DNA from: Hymenobacter actinosclerus
GTDB lineage: Bacteria > Bacteroidota > Bacteroidia > Cytophagales > Hymenobacteraceae
Assembly (NCBI RefSeq): GCF_900111515.1
Contig: NZ_FOHS01000003.1
Span: forward strand, 434,001-498,000
Reading direction: 5' to 3'
DNA length: 64,000 bases
Shown: in pieces, positions 18,024 through 26,021 of the stretch
How positions within the stretch are numbered: position 1 is the stretch's first letter
Layout of the letters: each line of letters starts with the position of its first letter
The notes under the pieces: model-generated
What the model saw: only the letters and a program-made list of their open reading frames with translations
The model's database searches: none
Told to the model about the DNA's origin: nothing
Position numbers and translations under genes: made by a program

Positions 18024-18737
18024 ATGGCCGAAACTCCCGCTTCCCTCCGCTGCCTGGTGGTCGACGACGACCCGCTGGCCGTGCAGATTGTTGAAAACTG
18101 CATTGCCAACACGCCCTTTCTGAGCCACGCCGGCAGCTGCACCAGTGCCCTGGCCGCCGCCGAGGTATTGCGCGAGCAGCCCATCGACCTGCTGTTTCTT
18201 GACGTGGAGATGCCCCTGATGTCGGGCCTCGATTTGCTGCGCAGCCTGCGCAACCCGCCGCTGGTCGTGCTTATCACCAGCAACAAAGGCTACGCCGTGG
18301 AAGCCTTCGAGCATGCCGTGCTCGACTACCTGGTGAAGCCCATCAGCTACGCCCGCTTTCTGCAGGCGGCCCAGCAGGCCCGCGAGGCGCTGGCGGGCCA
18401 GGTGCCGTCGGCCCCGGCCGAGGAGTCGGCCTTTACCTTCGTGAAGGTGGACAGCAAGCTGGTGAAGGTGCTGTTTGAGGAGGTGCTGTTCGTGGAGGCC
18501 CTGGGCGACTACGTGCACATCGTTACCAAGCGCAGCAAGCTGATCGTGTACAGCACGCTGCGGGCCATTGCCGAGAAGTTTCCGGCGGCGCTGTTTATGC
18601 GGGTGCACCGCTCGTTTATCGTCAACATCCGCCAGATTCAGACCATCGAAGACAACGCCATTCTGCTGGCCGACAAGCTCGTGCCCATCGGCCAGACTTA
18701 CCAGAAAGAGGTTTTCCAGCGCCTTAACCGGTTTTAG
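18024..18737 (+). CDS. LytTR-family response regulator
   Basis: 237-aa regulator. The N-terminal receiver has the acidic pair VVDDDP, phospho-acceptor Asp about residue 59 (LFLDVEMP) and the conserved Lys in DYLVKPI. The C-terminal LytTR DNA-binding domain contains DSKLVKV, FVEALGDYVHI, MRVHRSFIVN and the closing GQTYQKEVF. LytTR proteins bind direct repeats upstream of target genes. It lies just after the hybrid kinase, which probably phosphorylates it via HPt. It could also be driven independently by its own leaderless promoter. Confidence 0.92.
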   Translation: MAETPASLRCLVVDDDPLAVQIVENCIANTPFLSHAGSCTSALAAAEVLREQPIDLLFLDVEMPLMSGLDLLRSLRNPPLVVLITSNKGYAVEAFEHAVLDYLVKPISYARFLQAAQQAREALAGQVPSAPAEESAFTFVKVDSKLVKVLFEEVLFVEALGDYVHIVTKRSKLIVYSTLRAIAEKFPAALFMRVHRSFIVNIRQIQTIEDNAILLADKLVPIGQTYQKEVFQRLNRF

Positions 18738-18786
18738 CGGCCCCGGTTGGCCGCTTATTTCCCCAGTTCTTAACCTGTTCGTTCCT

Positions 18787-19419
18787 GTGCTGCTTCGCGT
18801 ATTCTGCCCCGGGCGCCCGCTGCTGTTACTGTTGCTGGCGCCGCTGCTGCTGCTGCTGCTGCTAACCAGACCGGCGGCAGCCCAGCAGGCCGGCGACACC
18901 ACCAGCGTAGCCTGCCCGCCGCCGCGCGTACCCCGGTTGTGCGTCGAGCTGGATGCGAGCCGGGCCGTAGACCCCGCCGCCGGGCCCCTCCTCTTCCGTT
19001 GGGATATGGGCGACGGCACCCAGCTGACCGGCGCTACCGTGGCCCACTGCTACGCCGAGCGCCGCCGCTACACCGTGCGCCTCGACGTGGTCGACGAGGC
19101 CAGCGGCGAAGTGCGCGAAGCCGAAAAGCTGCTCGATGTTGATTTCACCAAGCAAACCGTGGTCAACTTCCGGGCCGCCGACACGGTGCGGGTGGGCCAG
19201 CCGGTAGCCTTCGATGCCGCCGACTCGCAGCTGCCTGCCTGCCAGAATATGGTGGTCATCTGGGACTTTCGCGACGGGGCCACCGGCACCGGGCCGAAGA
19301 CCGAGCACCGTTTCCGCCGGCCCGGCCGCTACGCCGTGCGCATGGCCCTGCGCGCCAACGGCCCCGGCGCCTGCCCCGACAGCCACTGCGTAAGCCGGAC
19401 CGTAGTGGTGCTGCCCTAG
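18787..19419 (+). CDS. Secreted protein with two PKD domains
   Basis: 210-aa protein with a very Leu-rich signal peptide, partly encoded by a CTG-repeat run (18841-18862), followed by two PKD-type Ig-like modules (FRWDMGDGTQLTG... and IWDFRDGATGTG...). PKD modules mediate carbohydrate or protein contacts outside the cell. No ATG is suitably placed; GTG 18787 gives a good signal peptide and lies 49 nt after the LytTR stop. It may belong to the regulator's transcription unit. Confidence 0.72.
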   Translation: MLLRVFCPGRPLLLLLLAPLLLLLLLTRPAAAQQAGDTTSVACPPPRVPRLCVELDASRAVDPAAGPLLFRWDMGDGTQLTGATVAHCYAERRRYTVRLDVVDEASGEVREAEKLLDVDFTKQTVVNFRAADTVRVGQPVAFDAADSQLPACQNMVVIWDFRDGATGTGPKTEHRFRRPGRYAVRMALRANGPGACPDSHCVSRTVVVLP

Positions 19420-19538
19420 CGCCGCTCAACGAGCTTTTCGGGTCCTTGGCCGCGGCGTTGCGGCTACTCGCCCGGCAGGGGTTGGTCGGGAAGCACGGGC
19501 GGTTTACTTTCGGTTGGCCTGCAATCCGTCGGCCATAG

Positions 19539-19564
19539 ATCCTGCGTATAGGTGCAGGATTTTT
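19539..19564 (+). terminator. Short hairpin with T run upstream of 19584
   Basis: A 7-bp stem ATCCTGC (19539-19545) / GCAGGAT (19554-19560) followed by TTTTCT. It may terminate the PKD gene or attenuate the next gene, whose ATG is 20 nt on. Confidence 0.5.
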
Positions 19565-19583
19565 CTCCGTTAAATCCCTTGTA

Positions 19584-20129
19584 ATGAAAAACCTACTCTT
19601 GGCGCTGCTGAGCCTGGCCAGCCTGCTAGTGTTAGGGCCCACCGCCGCCCGTGCCCAGGAAGCTGCCCCGGCCCTGCGCGAGCAAGCCACCGCCGCCACG
19701 CGCACGCTGGCCGCCTTTATTTCGCTCGATGATGCCCGCCAGCTGCCCGTACGCCGCCTTGTGCACCTGCGCCTGAGCCAGGAAGCCGAGGCGCGCACGC
19801 AGTACGCCGACGACCCCGCCATGCTCCAGAACAAGCTGACGGCCATCGGCCACGAATACACCACGCAGCTGCGCGCCATCCTCAGCCCCGCCCAGTTCGA
19901 GCGGCTGCTGGCCGCGGCCCCCGAAGCACTGCCCGCCACGGTGGCCGCTGTCCGGCAGCCCGAACCAGTTCCGGCTCCGATAGTGATCCAGACACCAGCG
20001 CCGGCACCGGTGAAGGCCCCGGCAGTGCGGCGGCCGGTGGCAGCGCCGGCCCGGCCGTCAGCGGCCAGGCCCTTGTCAAAAAGAACCGTGCGCCCGGTGG
20101 CACCCACCAACAGCACGATTCGGCACTAG
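19584..20129 (+). CDS. Hypothetical secreted protein (181 aa), Pro/Ala-rich tail
   Basis: I cannot name the family. It has a clear Sec signal peptide (LLLALLSLASLLVLGPTAARAQ) and a helical middle section. That part resembles Spy/CpxP-like small periplasmic proteins of Bacteroidota in style (LSQEAEARTQY..LSPAQFERLL). The basic tail is rich in Pro and Ala. Similarity to Spy-like chaperones is only an impression. It converges with the reductase gene at 20207. Confidence 0.65.
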   Translation: MKNLLLALLSLASLLVLGPTAARAQEAAPALREQATAATRTLAAFISLDDARQLPVRRLVHLRLSQEAEARTQYADDPAMLQNKLTAIGHEYTTQLRAILSPAQFERLLAAAPEALPATVAAVRQPEPVPAPIVIQTPAPAPVKAPAVRRPVAAPARPSAARPLSKRTVRPVAPTNSTIRH

Positions 20130-20206
20130 AAAGCTGGTGCAGAGGCCGCCTATTTCGCGGCTCTGCCCGTGCGCTGAAGTCCCGCGAAAGCAACTCATAC
20201 AAGCTT

Positions 20207-21115
20207 TTAAGCATCCCGCTCGGCCTGTTTGGCCACTAAGGCAATGCCTTCGGCCAGCGTGTGGGGCCGGTAACCCAGCTCGCGCACCGCTTTATCAAGC
20301 ACGAAGCCCGTGCGCAACGGGCGGCGGGCCGGCTGCGAAAACGTATCGGCATTTACCCGGCTGATGAGGTTGGCATTGAGTTGAAAATAGTCGGCGACCT
20401 GCAGCGCCAGCTGGTAGGGCGTGCGCAGCTCGGCCCCGCTGATGTGGTAAATGCCGATAGCATTCTGGCGGGCCACCAGCCAGCAGCCCTGGGCCAGGTC
20501 TTCGGCCAGCGTGGGGGTGCGCAGCTGGTCGTCGACTACTTTGATGGGCTGGGCCTTTCGGAGCGCATTGCGCACCCACAGCACCAGGTTGGTGCGGCTG
20601 TAGTCGTGGGCCACGCCGTACACGAGCACCGTGCGCACAATGGCCCAGGGGCCGCGACTCTGGCGCACCAGCTGCTCGGCGGCCAGCTTGCTTTCCCCGT
20701 AGAAATTCACCGGCCCCGGCGCGGCGTCCTCAGCCAGCGGCCCAATTTCTCCGCTGAAGATAAAATCGGTGCTCAGGTGCACTAAATGCACCTGATGCTG
20801 CTCGCAGGCGGCCACCAAGTGCGCCACGGCCGTCACGTTCTGGCTCCAGCAGCTGGCCTGGTGAAGCTCGCATTCGTCCACGTTGGTAAGCGCGGCCGTG
20901 TGGATGAGGTGCGTTGGTTTTTCAGCTTCGATTACCCGCATCACCTGGGCCGCATCGGTTACATCGAGCGGCACGAAGGGCACCTGCGGGTACAAGGCGG
21001 CCAGCTTGTTGGGCCCGCGTGAGGTAGCCACCAGCGCCACGCCCGTTTGCCGGCTCAGCAGAGCCACCAGCTTCTGCCCCAGCAGGCCATTGGAGCCGGT
21101 TATCAGGATTTTCAT
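20207..21115 (-). CDS. SDR-family dTDP-4-dehydrorhamnose reductase-like protein
   Basis: 302-aa extended SDR of the RmlD/MAT2B type. It has the Rossmann glycine motif GSNGLLGQ at the N-terminus, an LSTDFIFSG strand, and the YxxxK catalytic pair in FYGESKLAAE. RmlD makes dTDP-L-rhamnose from the 4-keto sugar using NADPH. No rmlA/B/C genes are nearby, so the exact sugar is uncertain. Starts with ATG 21115. Confidence 0.82.
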   Translation of the reverse strand: MKILITGSNGLLGQKLVALLSRQTGVALVATSRGPNKLAALYPQVPFVPLDVTDAAQVMRVIEAEKPTHLIHTAALTNVDECELHQASCWSQNVTAVAHLVAACEQHQVHLVHLSTDFIFSGEIGPLAEDAAPGPVNFYGESKLAAEQLVRQSRGPWAIVRTVLVYGVAHDYSRTNLVLWVRNALRKAQPIKVVDDQLRTPTLAEDLAQGCWLVARQNAIGIYHISGAELRTPYQLALQVADYFQLNANLISRVNADTFSQPARRPLRTGFVLDKAVRELGYRPHTLAEGIALVAKQAERDA

Positions 21116-21141
21116 GCGTAGGGGCTGGCTATGTCGAGTAG

Positions 21142-21228
21142 TGGTGATGGGGTGAGCCGGCTGTCATTCTGAGCATGTGCCGCATAGAGCCAGTGACAAA
21201 GAATGACAGCCGGTTCACCCCATCACCA
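21142..21228. repeat. 29-bp inverted repeat with GTCATTCT core, shortened family member
   Basis: Arms 21142-21170 and 21200-21228 pair at 28 of 29 positions (TGGTGATGGGGTGA then CCGGCTGTCATTCT). The interior still has GAGCATGTGCCGCAT on one side but has lost its partner, suggesting a collapsed element. It lies between co-directional genes. Confidence 0.8.
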
Positions 21229-21229
21229 T

Positions 21230-21883
21230 TTATTTCACATCTCCATACTGATAGCCGAATTGCTCAGTGATTTTCTTCTTTTTGAGCTTTTCCACTTTCA
21301 CCGTCATTCGGATGTCGGTGAGGGGGCGGTTGGCGGGGCCGGTGGGCTGCTGGGCAATCTTATCCACCACTTCCTGGCCGCTGATAACCTGGCCGAACAC
21401 GGTGTACTGGCCGTTGAGGTGGGGCGTGCCCTGGGGGTTCTGCACGATGTAGAACTGCGAGGCGCTGCTGCGGCGCTCGGGGTTCATGAAATCGCCGGTG
21501 CGGGCGGCCGCCACGGCCCCGCGCCGGTGGGTCAGTTCGGGGCGGATTTCGGCCGGCAGCGTCTGCTCGTCGGCCGGGCCCTGGCCGTCGTTGCCGGGGT
21601 CGGCGTCCTTGGAGTTCGGGTCGCCGCCCTGAATCATGAAGTTGAGAATGACGCGGTGAAACGTGGTGCCGTTGTAGAACCCGCTGCGGGCCAGCTTCAG
21701 GAAGTTGGCCCGGTGCACCGGCGTGAGCTCGGAAAGCACCAGCCGGATGTCGCCCAGCGAGGTGCTGATGGTTACCAGCTCGTCTTTTTTGGTTTTGCGG
21801 GGCTTTTTGGCCGCCTGCACAGCAGGGATGGCCAGCGTCAGCACCAGGCCCAGGAGCACGGTGCGGCGAAAGAAATGTTTCAT
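21230..21883 (-). CDS. Peptidyl-prolyl cis-trans isomerase, cyclophilin type, exported
   Basis: Catalyses proline isomerisation during folding, probably in the periplasm. From ATG 21883 the 217-aa product begins with MKHFFRRTVLLGLVLTLAI, a signal peptide. The cyclophilin core shows FHRVILNFMIQGGDP (catalytic Arg), SASQFYIVQ and LNGQYTVFGQVISG. A longer frame to 21922 is rejected because a perfect -7 box, TAAATTTG (21932-21925), would lie too close to that start. The promoter overlaps the stop codon of the upstream GNAT gene. Confidence 0.92.
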   Translation of the reverse strand: MKHFFRRTVLLGLVLTLAIPAVQAAKKPRKTKKDELVTISTSLGDIRLVLSELTPVHRANFLKLARSGFYNGTTFHRVILNFMIQGGDPNSKDADPGNDGQGPADEQTLPAEIRPELTHRRGAVAAARTGDFMNPERRSSASQFYIVQNPQGTPHLNGQYTVFGQVISGQEVVDKIAQQPTGPANRPLTDIRMTVKVEKLKKKKITEQFGYQYGDVK

Positions 21884-21924
21884 GCGGCGGGGTAAGCGGG
21901 CAGAAATAAAAGCGGAGTACAACG

Positions 21925-21932
21925 CAAATTTA
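21925..21932 (-). promoter_or_regulatory. -7 box TAAATTTG for the cyclophilin gene
   Basis: Perfect TAnnTTTG match 41 nt upstream of ATG 21883. It overlaps the GNAT stop codon (21930-21932). Confidence 0.55.
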
Positions 21933-22517
21933 CGCGGTTTCTCGCTGGGGCAGCGCGAAAAAGTCGGCCCGGATCATCCCGCTTACCACCGAGTCGACCA
22001 ACTCTCCGTCGCCGACGCGGTAATTGTGGCGCAGCAGCCCCTCCGGCCGCAGGCCCAGCCGTTGCACGAGGGCCAGACTCCGCGTGTTCTGCGGCCCGAT
22101 GTAGCAGTACAGCCGCTGCAGCCCGACCCGGCGAAACGCCCAGCGCACGGCCGCGTGGCCGGCTTCCGTCATCAGCCCCCGGCCCTCGTAGCCCGCCGCC
22201 ACCAGGCCCACCAGCTCCGCCTTGGGCACCGACCAGTCGAGGTTGGTGAAGCTGATAAAGCCCAGGCAGTCCCCGTCGGCGGCCGGCTCCCAGATGCTAA
22301 GCTGAAAATTGGTTCGGGCGGCCCATTCGCGCAGCTTTTCCGCAATAAAGTCCGCCGCGGAGGCCAGATCCCGAATGGCGGCGGTGGTGGCAGGAAAGTC
22401 GGGTTGCAGGCGGGCGCGGTTGGTGTTCATGAGGGCCAGCAGGGCCGGCGCGTCGGTGGGTTGCCAGGGACGCAGGCGCAGGCGGGCCGTGGCAAGCTCG
22501 AATTCGGCAGGCAGCAT
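21930..22517 (-). CDS. GNAT N-acetyltransferase, RimJ/RimL-like
   Basis: 195-aa acetyltransferase using acetyl-CoA. It has the RimJ/RimL pattern: RLRLRPWQPTDAPALLALMN at the start, GLVAAGYEGRGLMTEA for the pyrophosphate-binding loop (Q/RxxGxG/A variant), and an NTRSLALVQRLGLRPEGLLR C-terminal block. These enzymes acetylate protein N-termini or small amines; the substrate here is unknown. A -7-like TATCTTTC lies at 22548-22541. Confidence 0.85.
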   Translation of the reverse strand: MLPAEFELATARLRLRPWQPTDAPALLALMNTNRARLQPDFPATTAAIRDLASAADFIAEKLREWAARTNFQLSIWEPAADGDCLGFISFTNLDWSVPKAELVGLVAAGYEGRGLMTEAGHAAVRWAFRRVGLQRLYCYIGPQNTRSLALVQRLGLRPEGLLRHNYRVGDGELVDSVVSGMIRADFFALPQRETA

Positions 22518-22620
22518 ACGGTTGGCGGCGGTTGAGCCCGAAAGATAGGCGCTGGCGGCCCGCGCGCGGTTCCGCCTGGTTTGCGTAGGTTGCCGCGTCT
22601 TTTCGTTTCTTTCTTCCCTT

Positions 22621-23247
22621 ATGCTTGCTCCTTCGGCTTCGGCCCGGCCCTTCCACTGGTTTCCCGCCCTGCTGCTGGCGGCCTACCTCATCGAGTTTGT
22701 GGCCCTGGGCCTGCACCCCGCCGACCGGGCCACCTGGTGGGCCGAAAACATACCCATTCTGCTGCTGGCGGGTTTGCTGACGGTGCTGTATGGGCGAGGC
22801 GTACGGTTTTCCAACCTGGCCTACGCCCTCATGAGCGTGCTGATTTTCCTGCACACCGTGGGCGGGCACTACACCTTCGAGAAGGTGCCCTTCGACTGGT
22901 TCAACCACCTGTTTGGCTTCAAACGCAACATGTTCGACCGGGTGGCGCACTTTTCGGTGGGATTCTACGCCTACGCCCTCATCGAATACACCGATTCGCG
23001 CCAGCTCATCCGCAGCCGGGCCATCAGCTACCTCTACCCGCTGTGCGTCATCGGCACGGTGGCCATGAGCTACGAGCTGATTGAATGGGTGTACGCCGAG
23101 CTGGCCGGCGGCGACAGTGGCGCAGCCTTCCTGGGCAGCCAGGGCGACATCTGGGACGCCCAGAAGGATATGCTGGCCGATACCAGCGGCGCCATTTTCG
23201 CGCTGCTACTGTACGCGCTGTTCAGGCGGGGTAATAAGGTAAGGTAA
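22621..23247 (+). CDS. DUF2238 inner-membrane protein
   Basis: 208-aa polytopic protein with about six hydrophobic helices. It matches the YjdF-like DUF2238 family by the charged, conserved stretches GGHYTFEKVPFDW, RVAHFSVGFYAYALIEY, YELIEWVYAEL and the C-terminal SQGDIWDAQKDML. The function of the family is not established. It converges with hemC across a 63-bp inverted repeat. Confidence 0.85.
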   Translation: MLAPSASARPFHWFPALLLAAYLIEFVALGLHPADRATWWAENIPILLLAGLLTVLYGRGVRFSNLAYALMSVLIFLHTVGGHYTFEKVPFDWFNHLFGFKRNMFDRVAHFSVGFYAYALIEYTDSRQLIRSRAISYLYPLCVIGTVAMSYELIEWVYAELAGGDSGAAFLGSQGDIWDAQKDMLADTSGAIFALLLYALFRRGNKVR

Positions 23248-23290
23248 GCGAGGGATAGGGATGGAGTATTTATAGGGCGGTGAGGTGAAG

Positions 23291-23444
23291 ATAAAAGAAT
23301 GGTCATTCAGAGCATGCTGCGCTTAGAGCAGGGACGAGGAATCTCGCGTGCCACAGTAATTCCTGACGTCAGGGGTTAGTTTGGCACGCGAGATTCTTCG
23401 TCCCTGCTCTAAGCGCAGCATGCTCTGAATGACCGTTCTTTTAT
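23291..23444. repeat. 63-bp inverted repeat, full GTCATTCAGAGC...TCTCGCGTGCCA element
   Basis: Arms 23291-23353 and 23382-23444 pair at 61 of 63 positions. They read from the outside ATAAAAGAA-GGTCATTCAGAGC, then a variable part, then GAATCTCGCGTGCCA next to a 28-nt loop. The outer A/T-rich ends give a U-rich 3' flank on both strands. It lies between convergent genes. Confidence 0.92.
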
Positions 23445-23478
23445 TGCCCCATCGCATCGCTACCTCATTACCACCCAA

Positions 23479-24411
23479 TTACTTACCGCTTCGGATTTCT
23501 TCCAGGATTTCGCGGCCGCCGCGGGCCAGGATGCTTTCGGCGATGGTGTGGCCGAGTTGGGCGGCATCGGCAACAGCAGCGGTTTGCGTTTCTTCGAGCA
23601 GCTGGGCGCCGTCGAGGCTAATGAGGCCGGCGTGTAGCTGCACCGTCTGGCCATCGGGGCTGAGGGTGGCCAGCGCGAAGCTGGGGATGCTGCAGCCGCC
23701 TTCCATGGTGCGCAGGTAGGCCCGTTCGGCCCGCAGGCACACGTGGGTGGCGGGGTGGTCGAGCAGGCGGTGCAGCTCGGCTTTAAGGGCCGGCTCCAGG
23801 TTGCGGGCGCACTCCACGGCCACGCTGCCCTGGCCGGTGGCGGGCACGTAGCGGGTTTCGGGCAGCACGTGCCGGATCAGGCCGTCGTACTCCATGCGGT
23901 GCACGCCGGCGTAGGCCAGCACCAGCCCGTGGAACTGGCCTTCCTCAAGCTTGCGCAGGCGGGTTTGCAGGTTGCCGCGCACATCGGCGGCGGTGGCGTG
24001 GGGCATAAAGCGGCGCAGCATAGCCCGGCGGCGGGTGCTGCTGGTACCCAGCACCAGGTCCGGCCGGTTCAGGTCGAGGTCGGCGTCGAAGCTCAGCACC
24101 ACGTCGTTCACTTTTTCGCGCTCCATAAAGGCCAGCAGCTCCAGGTCGTCGGGAATGGTGCTTTGCACGTCTTTGGCGCTGTGCACGGCTATGTCTATGT
24201 GGCCGGTGCGCAGGCCATCTTCCAGCTCCTCGGTAAACACGCCCTTCGAGCCAATTTTATCCAGCGAGCGGTCGAGCACAATGTCGCCCTTGGTGGTAAT
24301 GATGACGATTTCCGGCGCCAGCCCGGCAGCTTTCAGCCGGTCGGCTACGTGGTGGGCCTGCCACAGAGCCAGCTTGCTGCCCCGGGTGCCGATGCGAATA
24401 TCTTTTTTCAC
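23479..24411 (-). CDS. hemC: Hydroxymethylbilane synthase (porphobilinogen deaminase)
   Basis: Joins four porphobilinogen units to hydroxymethylbilane in haem synthesis. The 310-aa protein has the N-terminal RIGTRGSKLALWQA, the substrate/cofactor arginines in GTSSTRRRAML and VRGNLQTRLRKL, and the dipyrromethane-binding cysteine in MEGGCSIPS (about residue 240). ATG 24411; a perfect -7 box lies 61 nt upstream. Confidence 0.95.
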   Translation of the reverse strand: MKKDIRIGTRGSKLALWQAHHVADRLKAAGLAPEIVIITTKGDIVLDRSLDKIGSKGVFTEELEDGLRTGHIDIAVHSAKDVQSTIPDDLELLAFMEREKVNDVVLSFDADLDLNRPDLVLGTSSTRRRAMLRRFMPHATAADVRGNLQTRLRKLEEGQFHGLVLAYAGVHRMEYDGLIRHVLPETRYVPATGQGSVAVECARNLEPALKAELHRLLDHPATHVCLRAERAYLRTMEGGCSIPSFALATLSPDGQTVQLHAGLISLDGAQLLEETQTAAVADAAQLGHTIAESILARGGREILEEIRSGK

Positions 24412-24472
24412 TAGGAATTGACGTCAGAATACAGGAAAATCGAACTCCGGAACGGTGCGGCGAGTCCGTTTG

Positions 24473-24480
24473 CAAAGATA
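24473..24480 (-). promoter_or_regulatory. -7 box TATCTTTG for hemC
   Basis: Perfect TAnnTTTG match upstream of hemC; no TTG at -33 spacing. Confidence 0.5.
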
Positions 24481-24504
24481 ACCCCCGGGGTGAAGCGGCC
24501 GAGC

Positions 24505-24531
24505 CTATAGCAGTTTTAACAGCTGCTATAG
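24505..24531. terminator. 9-bp hairpin between holB and hemC
   Basis: CTATAGCAG (24505-24513) and CTGCTATAG (24523-24531) form a perfect stem with a 9-nt loop, 3' of holB. There is no T run, so it may be a weak terminator or RNA-stabilising hairpin. The rest of 24412-24649 is AT-rich with no gene. Confidence 0.45.
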
Positions 24532-24649
24532 CAATTTAGCAAAGTATATTTTCTGCTTTTCAGGTATCTGAGGCAGCATTTTCGCCAATTCTTTTCCCAA
24601 AGAAGTCCCAAACCTAACCACCCTCAGCCGTAAGCCAACCGCTCCTGAA

Positions 24650-25786
24650 TCAGGGTCGCAGCAGTTCTGCCAGGCGGAGCGAGGCATCCACGAACACCAT
24701 GCGCGGGTTGGCGTTGCGCTCGATGTGGTAGTGAGCCTCGTTGATTTCCTGGGTCAGGGCGTCGGCATTGCGGGGCGTCACGAAGGGGCTGAAGCTTTTG
24801 ATGAAGCCCTGCTCCTGGGCCGGCAGGTGGGGCACTAGCTGCGGGTCGAGGCCGAAGAGCAGCACTTTGCGCAGCAGGGCCAGCGCGTACTGGAAAAACT
24901 CCTTCTGGTTTTCGCGGCCGAGCTTCTGGAATTCGTCGCTCTTGCTCAGCATGTCGGCTACTTTGTTGCCGTAGCAGGTGCGCATCCAGCCCACAAACAG
25001 CTCGTAGTAGTCGTGCTCGGCGCTGGCTCCGTCGGCGCTGGCGGCCAGCGCCGCCCCGATATTGCCATCGGTGAGCTGGGCCAGCTGCCGGGCTTTGGCT
25101 TCAGGCACATTTTGGGTGGTGTGCAGCCAGCTGGTCAACTCGTCTTCGGCGGGGGCGCGCACGACCACCGGCTGCACCCGACTGATGATGGTGGGCAGCA
25201 GCTGCTCGGGCGCGAAGCTCACCAGCAGGAACACGGTGGCCGGCGGCGGCTCTTCCAGCAGCTTGAGCACGGCATTAGCCGCCGCCGGGTGCATCAGCTC
25301 GGGCAGCCAGATGATGACCACCTTGAAGCGCGCCTCGAAGGCCTTGAGGCTCACCAGCCGCAGCAGCTGCACGCTTTCATCCTTGGAAATGCTGCCCTGC
25401 TTGTTCTCGGCCCCGATGTGCTGCATCCAGTCGTTGAGGCCCTGGTAGGGGCTGCTGAGCACGAACTCGCGCCACTCGGCCCCGAACTTGCTGCTCGTCG
25501 CGTCCTTGGCCACCGCCTTGGTGGTCGTAACGGGCACGATGAAGTTGAGGTCGGGGTGGATGAGCTTGTCGATTTTCTGGCAGCTCGGGCAGCTACCGCA
25601 CGAGTCCTCGGCGTCGGGCGGGCGGTTTTCACAGTTCAGAAACGCCGCGTAGGCCAGCGCCAGGGCCAGCGCCGCCGAGCCCTCAGCCCCGCGCAGCAGC
25701 TGGGCGTGCGCCACGTGGTTGCGCCGCACGCCGCCCACCAGCAGCTGCTTCACCTTCTCAAGTCCCGGAATAGCCGAAAAACGCAT
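24650..25786 (-). CDS. holB: DNA polymerase III clamp-loader subunit delta'
   Basis: 378-aa clamp-loader subunit that helps open the sliding clamp. It has the AAA+ fold with a degenerate P-loop (LLRGAEGSAALALA instead of GKT, as expected for delta'), a four-Cys zinc module (C..CGSCPSC near residues 51-70), the sensor region MHPAAANAVLKLLEEPP and the SR motif ISRVQP. ATG 25786 starts 5 nt from a heptamer repeat tract, so its promoter must lie in or beyond repeated DNA. Confidence 0.9.
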   Translation of the reverse strand: MRFSAIPGLEKVKQLLVGGVRRNHVAHAQLLRGAEGSAALALALAYAAFLNCENRPPDAEDSCGSCPSCQKIDKLIHPDLNFIVPVTTTKAVAKDATSSKFGAEWREFVLSSPYQGLNDWMQHIGAENKQGSISKDESVQLLRLVSLKAFEARFKVVIIWLPELMHPAAANAVLKLLEEPPPATVFLLVSFAPEQLLPTIISRVQPVVVRAPAEDELTSWLHTTQNVPEAKARQLAQLTDGNIGAALAASADGASAEHDYYELFVGWMRTCYGNKVADMLSKSDEFQKLGRENQKEFFQYALALLRKVLLFGLDPQLVPHLPAQEQGFIKSFSPFVTPRNADALTQEINEAHYHIERNANPRMVFVDASLRLAELLRP

Positions 25787-25790
25787 TGCC

Positions 25791-25845
25791 TAGGGATTAG
25801 GGATTAGGGATTAGGGATTAGGGATTAGGGATTAGGGATTAGGGA
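25791..25845. repeat. TTAGGGA heptamer tract, about 7.9 tandem copies
   Basis: Perfect TAGGGAT repetition over 55 nt, starting 5 nt upstream of the holB ATG. Plus-strand G runs every 7 nt (T2AG3-like) could form quadruplex structures. It is followed by a GTCATGCTGAGC palindrome. Confidence 0.95.
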
Positions 25846-25854
25846 AAAAACGAA

Positions 25855-25969
25855 CGTCATGCTGAGCGTAGCGGAGCGCAGTCGAAGCATCTCTGTTGCA
25901 ATAGTAAATTCAATGACAGGGCTGGTACTGCAGTAGAGATGCTTCGACTGCGCTCCGCTCAGCATGACG
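25855..25969. repeat. Inverted repeat, GTCATGCTGAGC...GAAGCATCTCT subtype, with 5-nt bulge
   Basis: Left arm 25855-25894 and right arm 25935-25969 match perfectly except for a 5-nt insertion (GTAGC-type) in the left arm. It shares the inner part GTCGAAGCATCTCT with the element at 57229. It lies 3' of the GlmU-like gene and 5' of holB. Confidence 0.88.
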
Positions 25970-26021
25970 GTTATTGATTGCACCGCTACTGCGCCTGCAA
26001 CTAATCACTAACCACTGCAAA

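Noticed and set aside
18841..18862. CTG repeat as a phase-variation switch in the PKD gene
   Set aside because: It is a trinucleotide run inside a Leu-rich signal peptide; gain or loss would not change the frame.
25791..25845. CRISPR array or chromosome end suggested by TTAGGGA repeats
   Set aside because: No spacers, the unit is only 7 nt, and genes continue on both sides without any other end-like feature, so neither a CRISPR array nor a telomere is supported.
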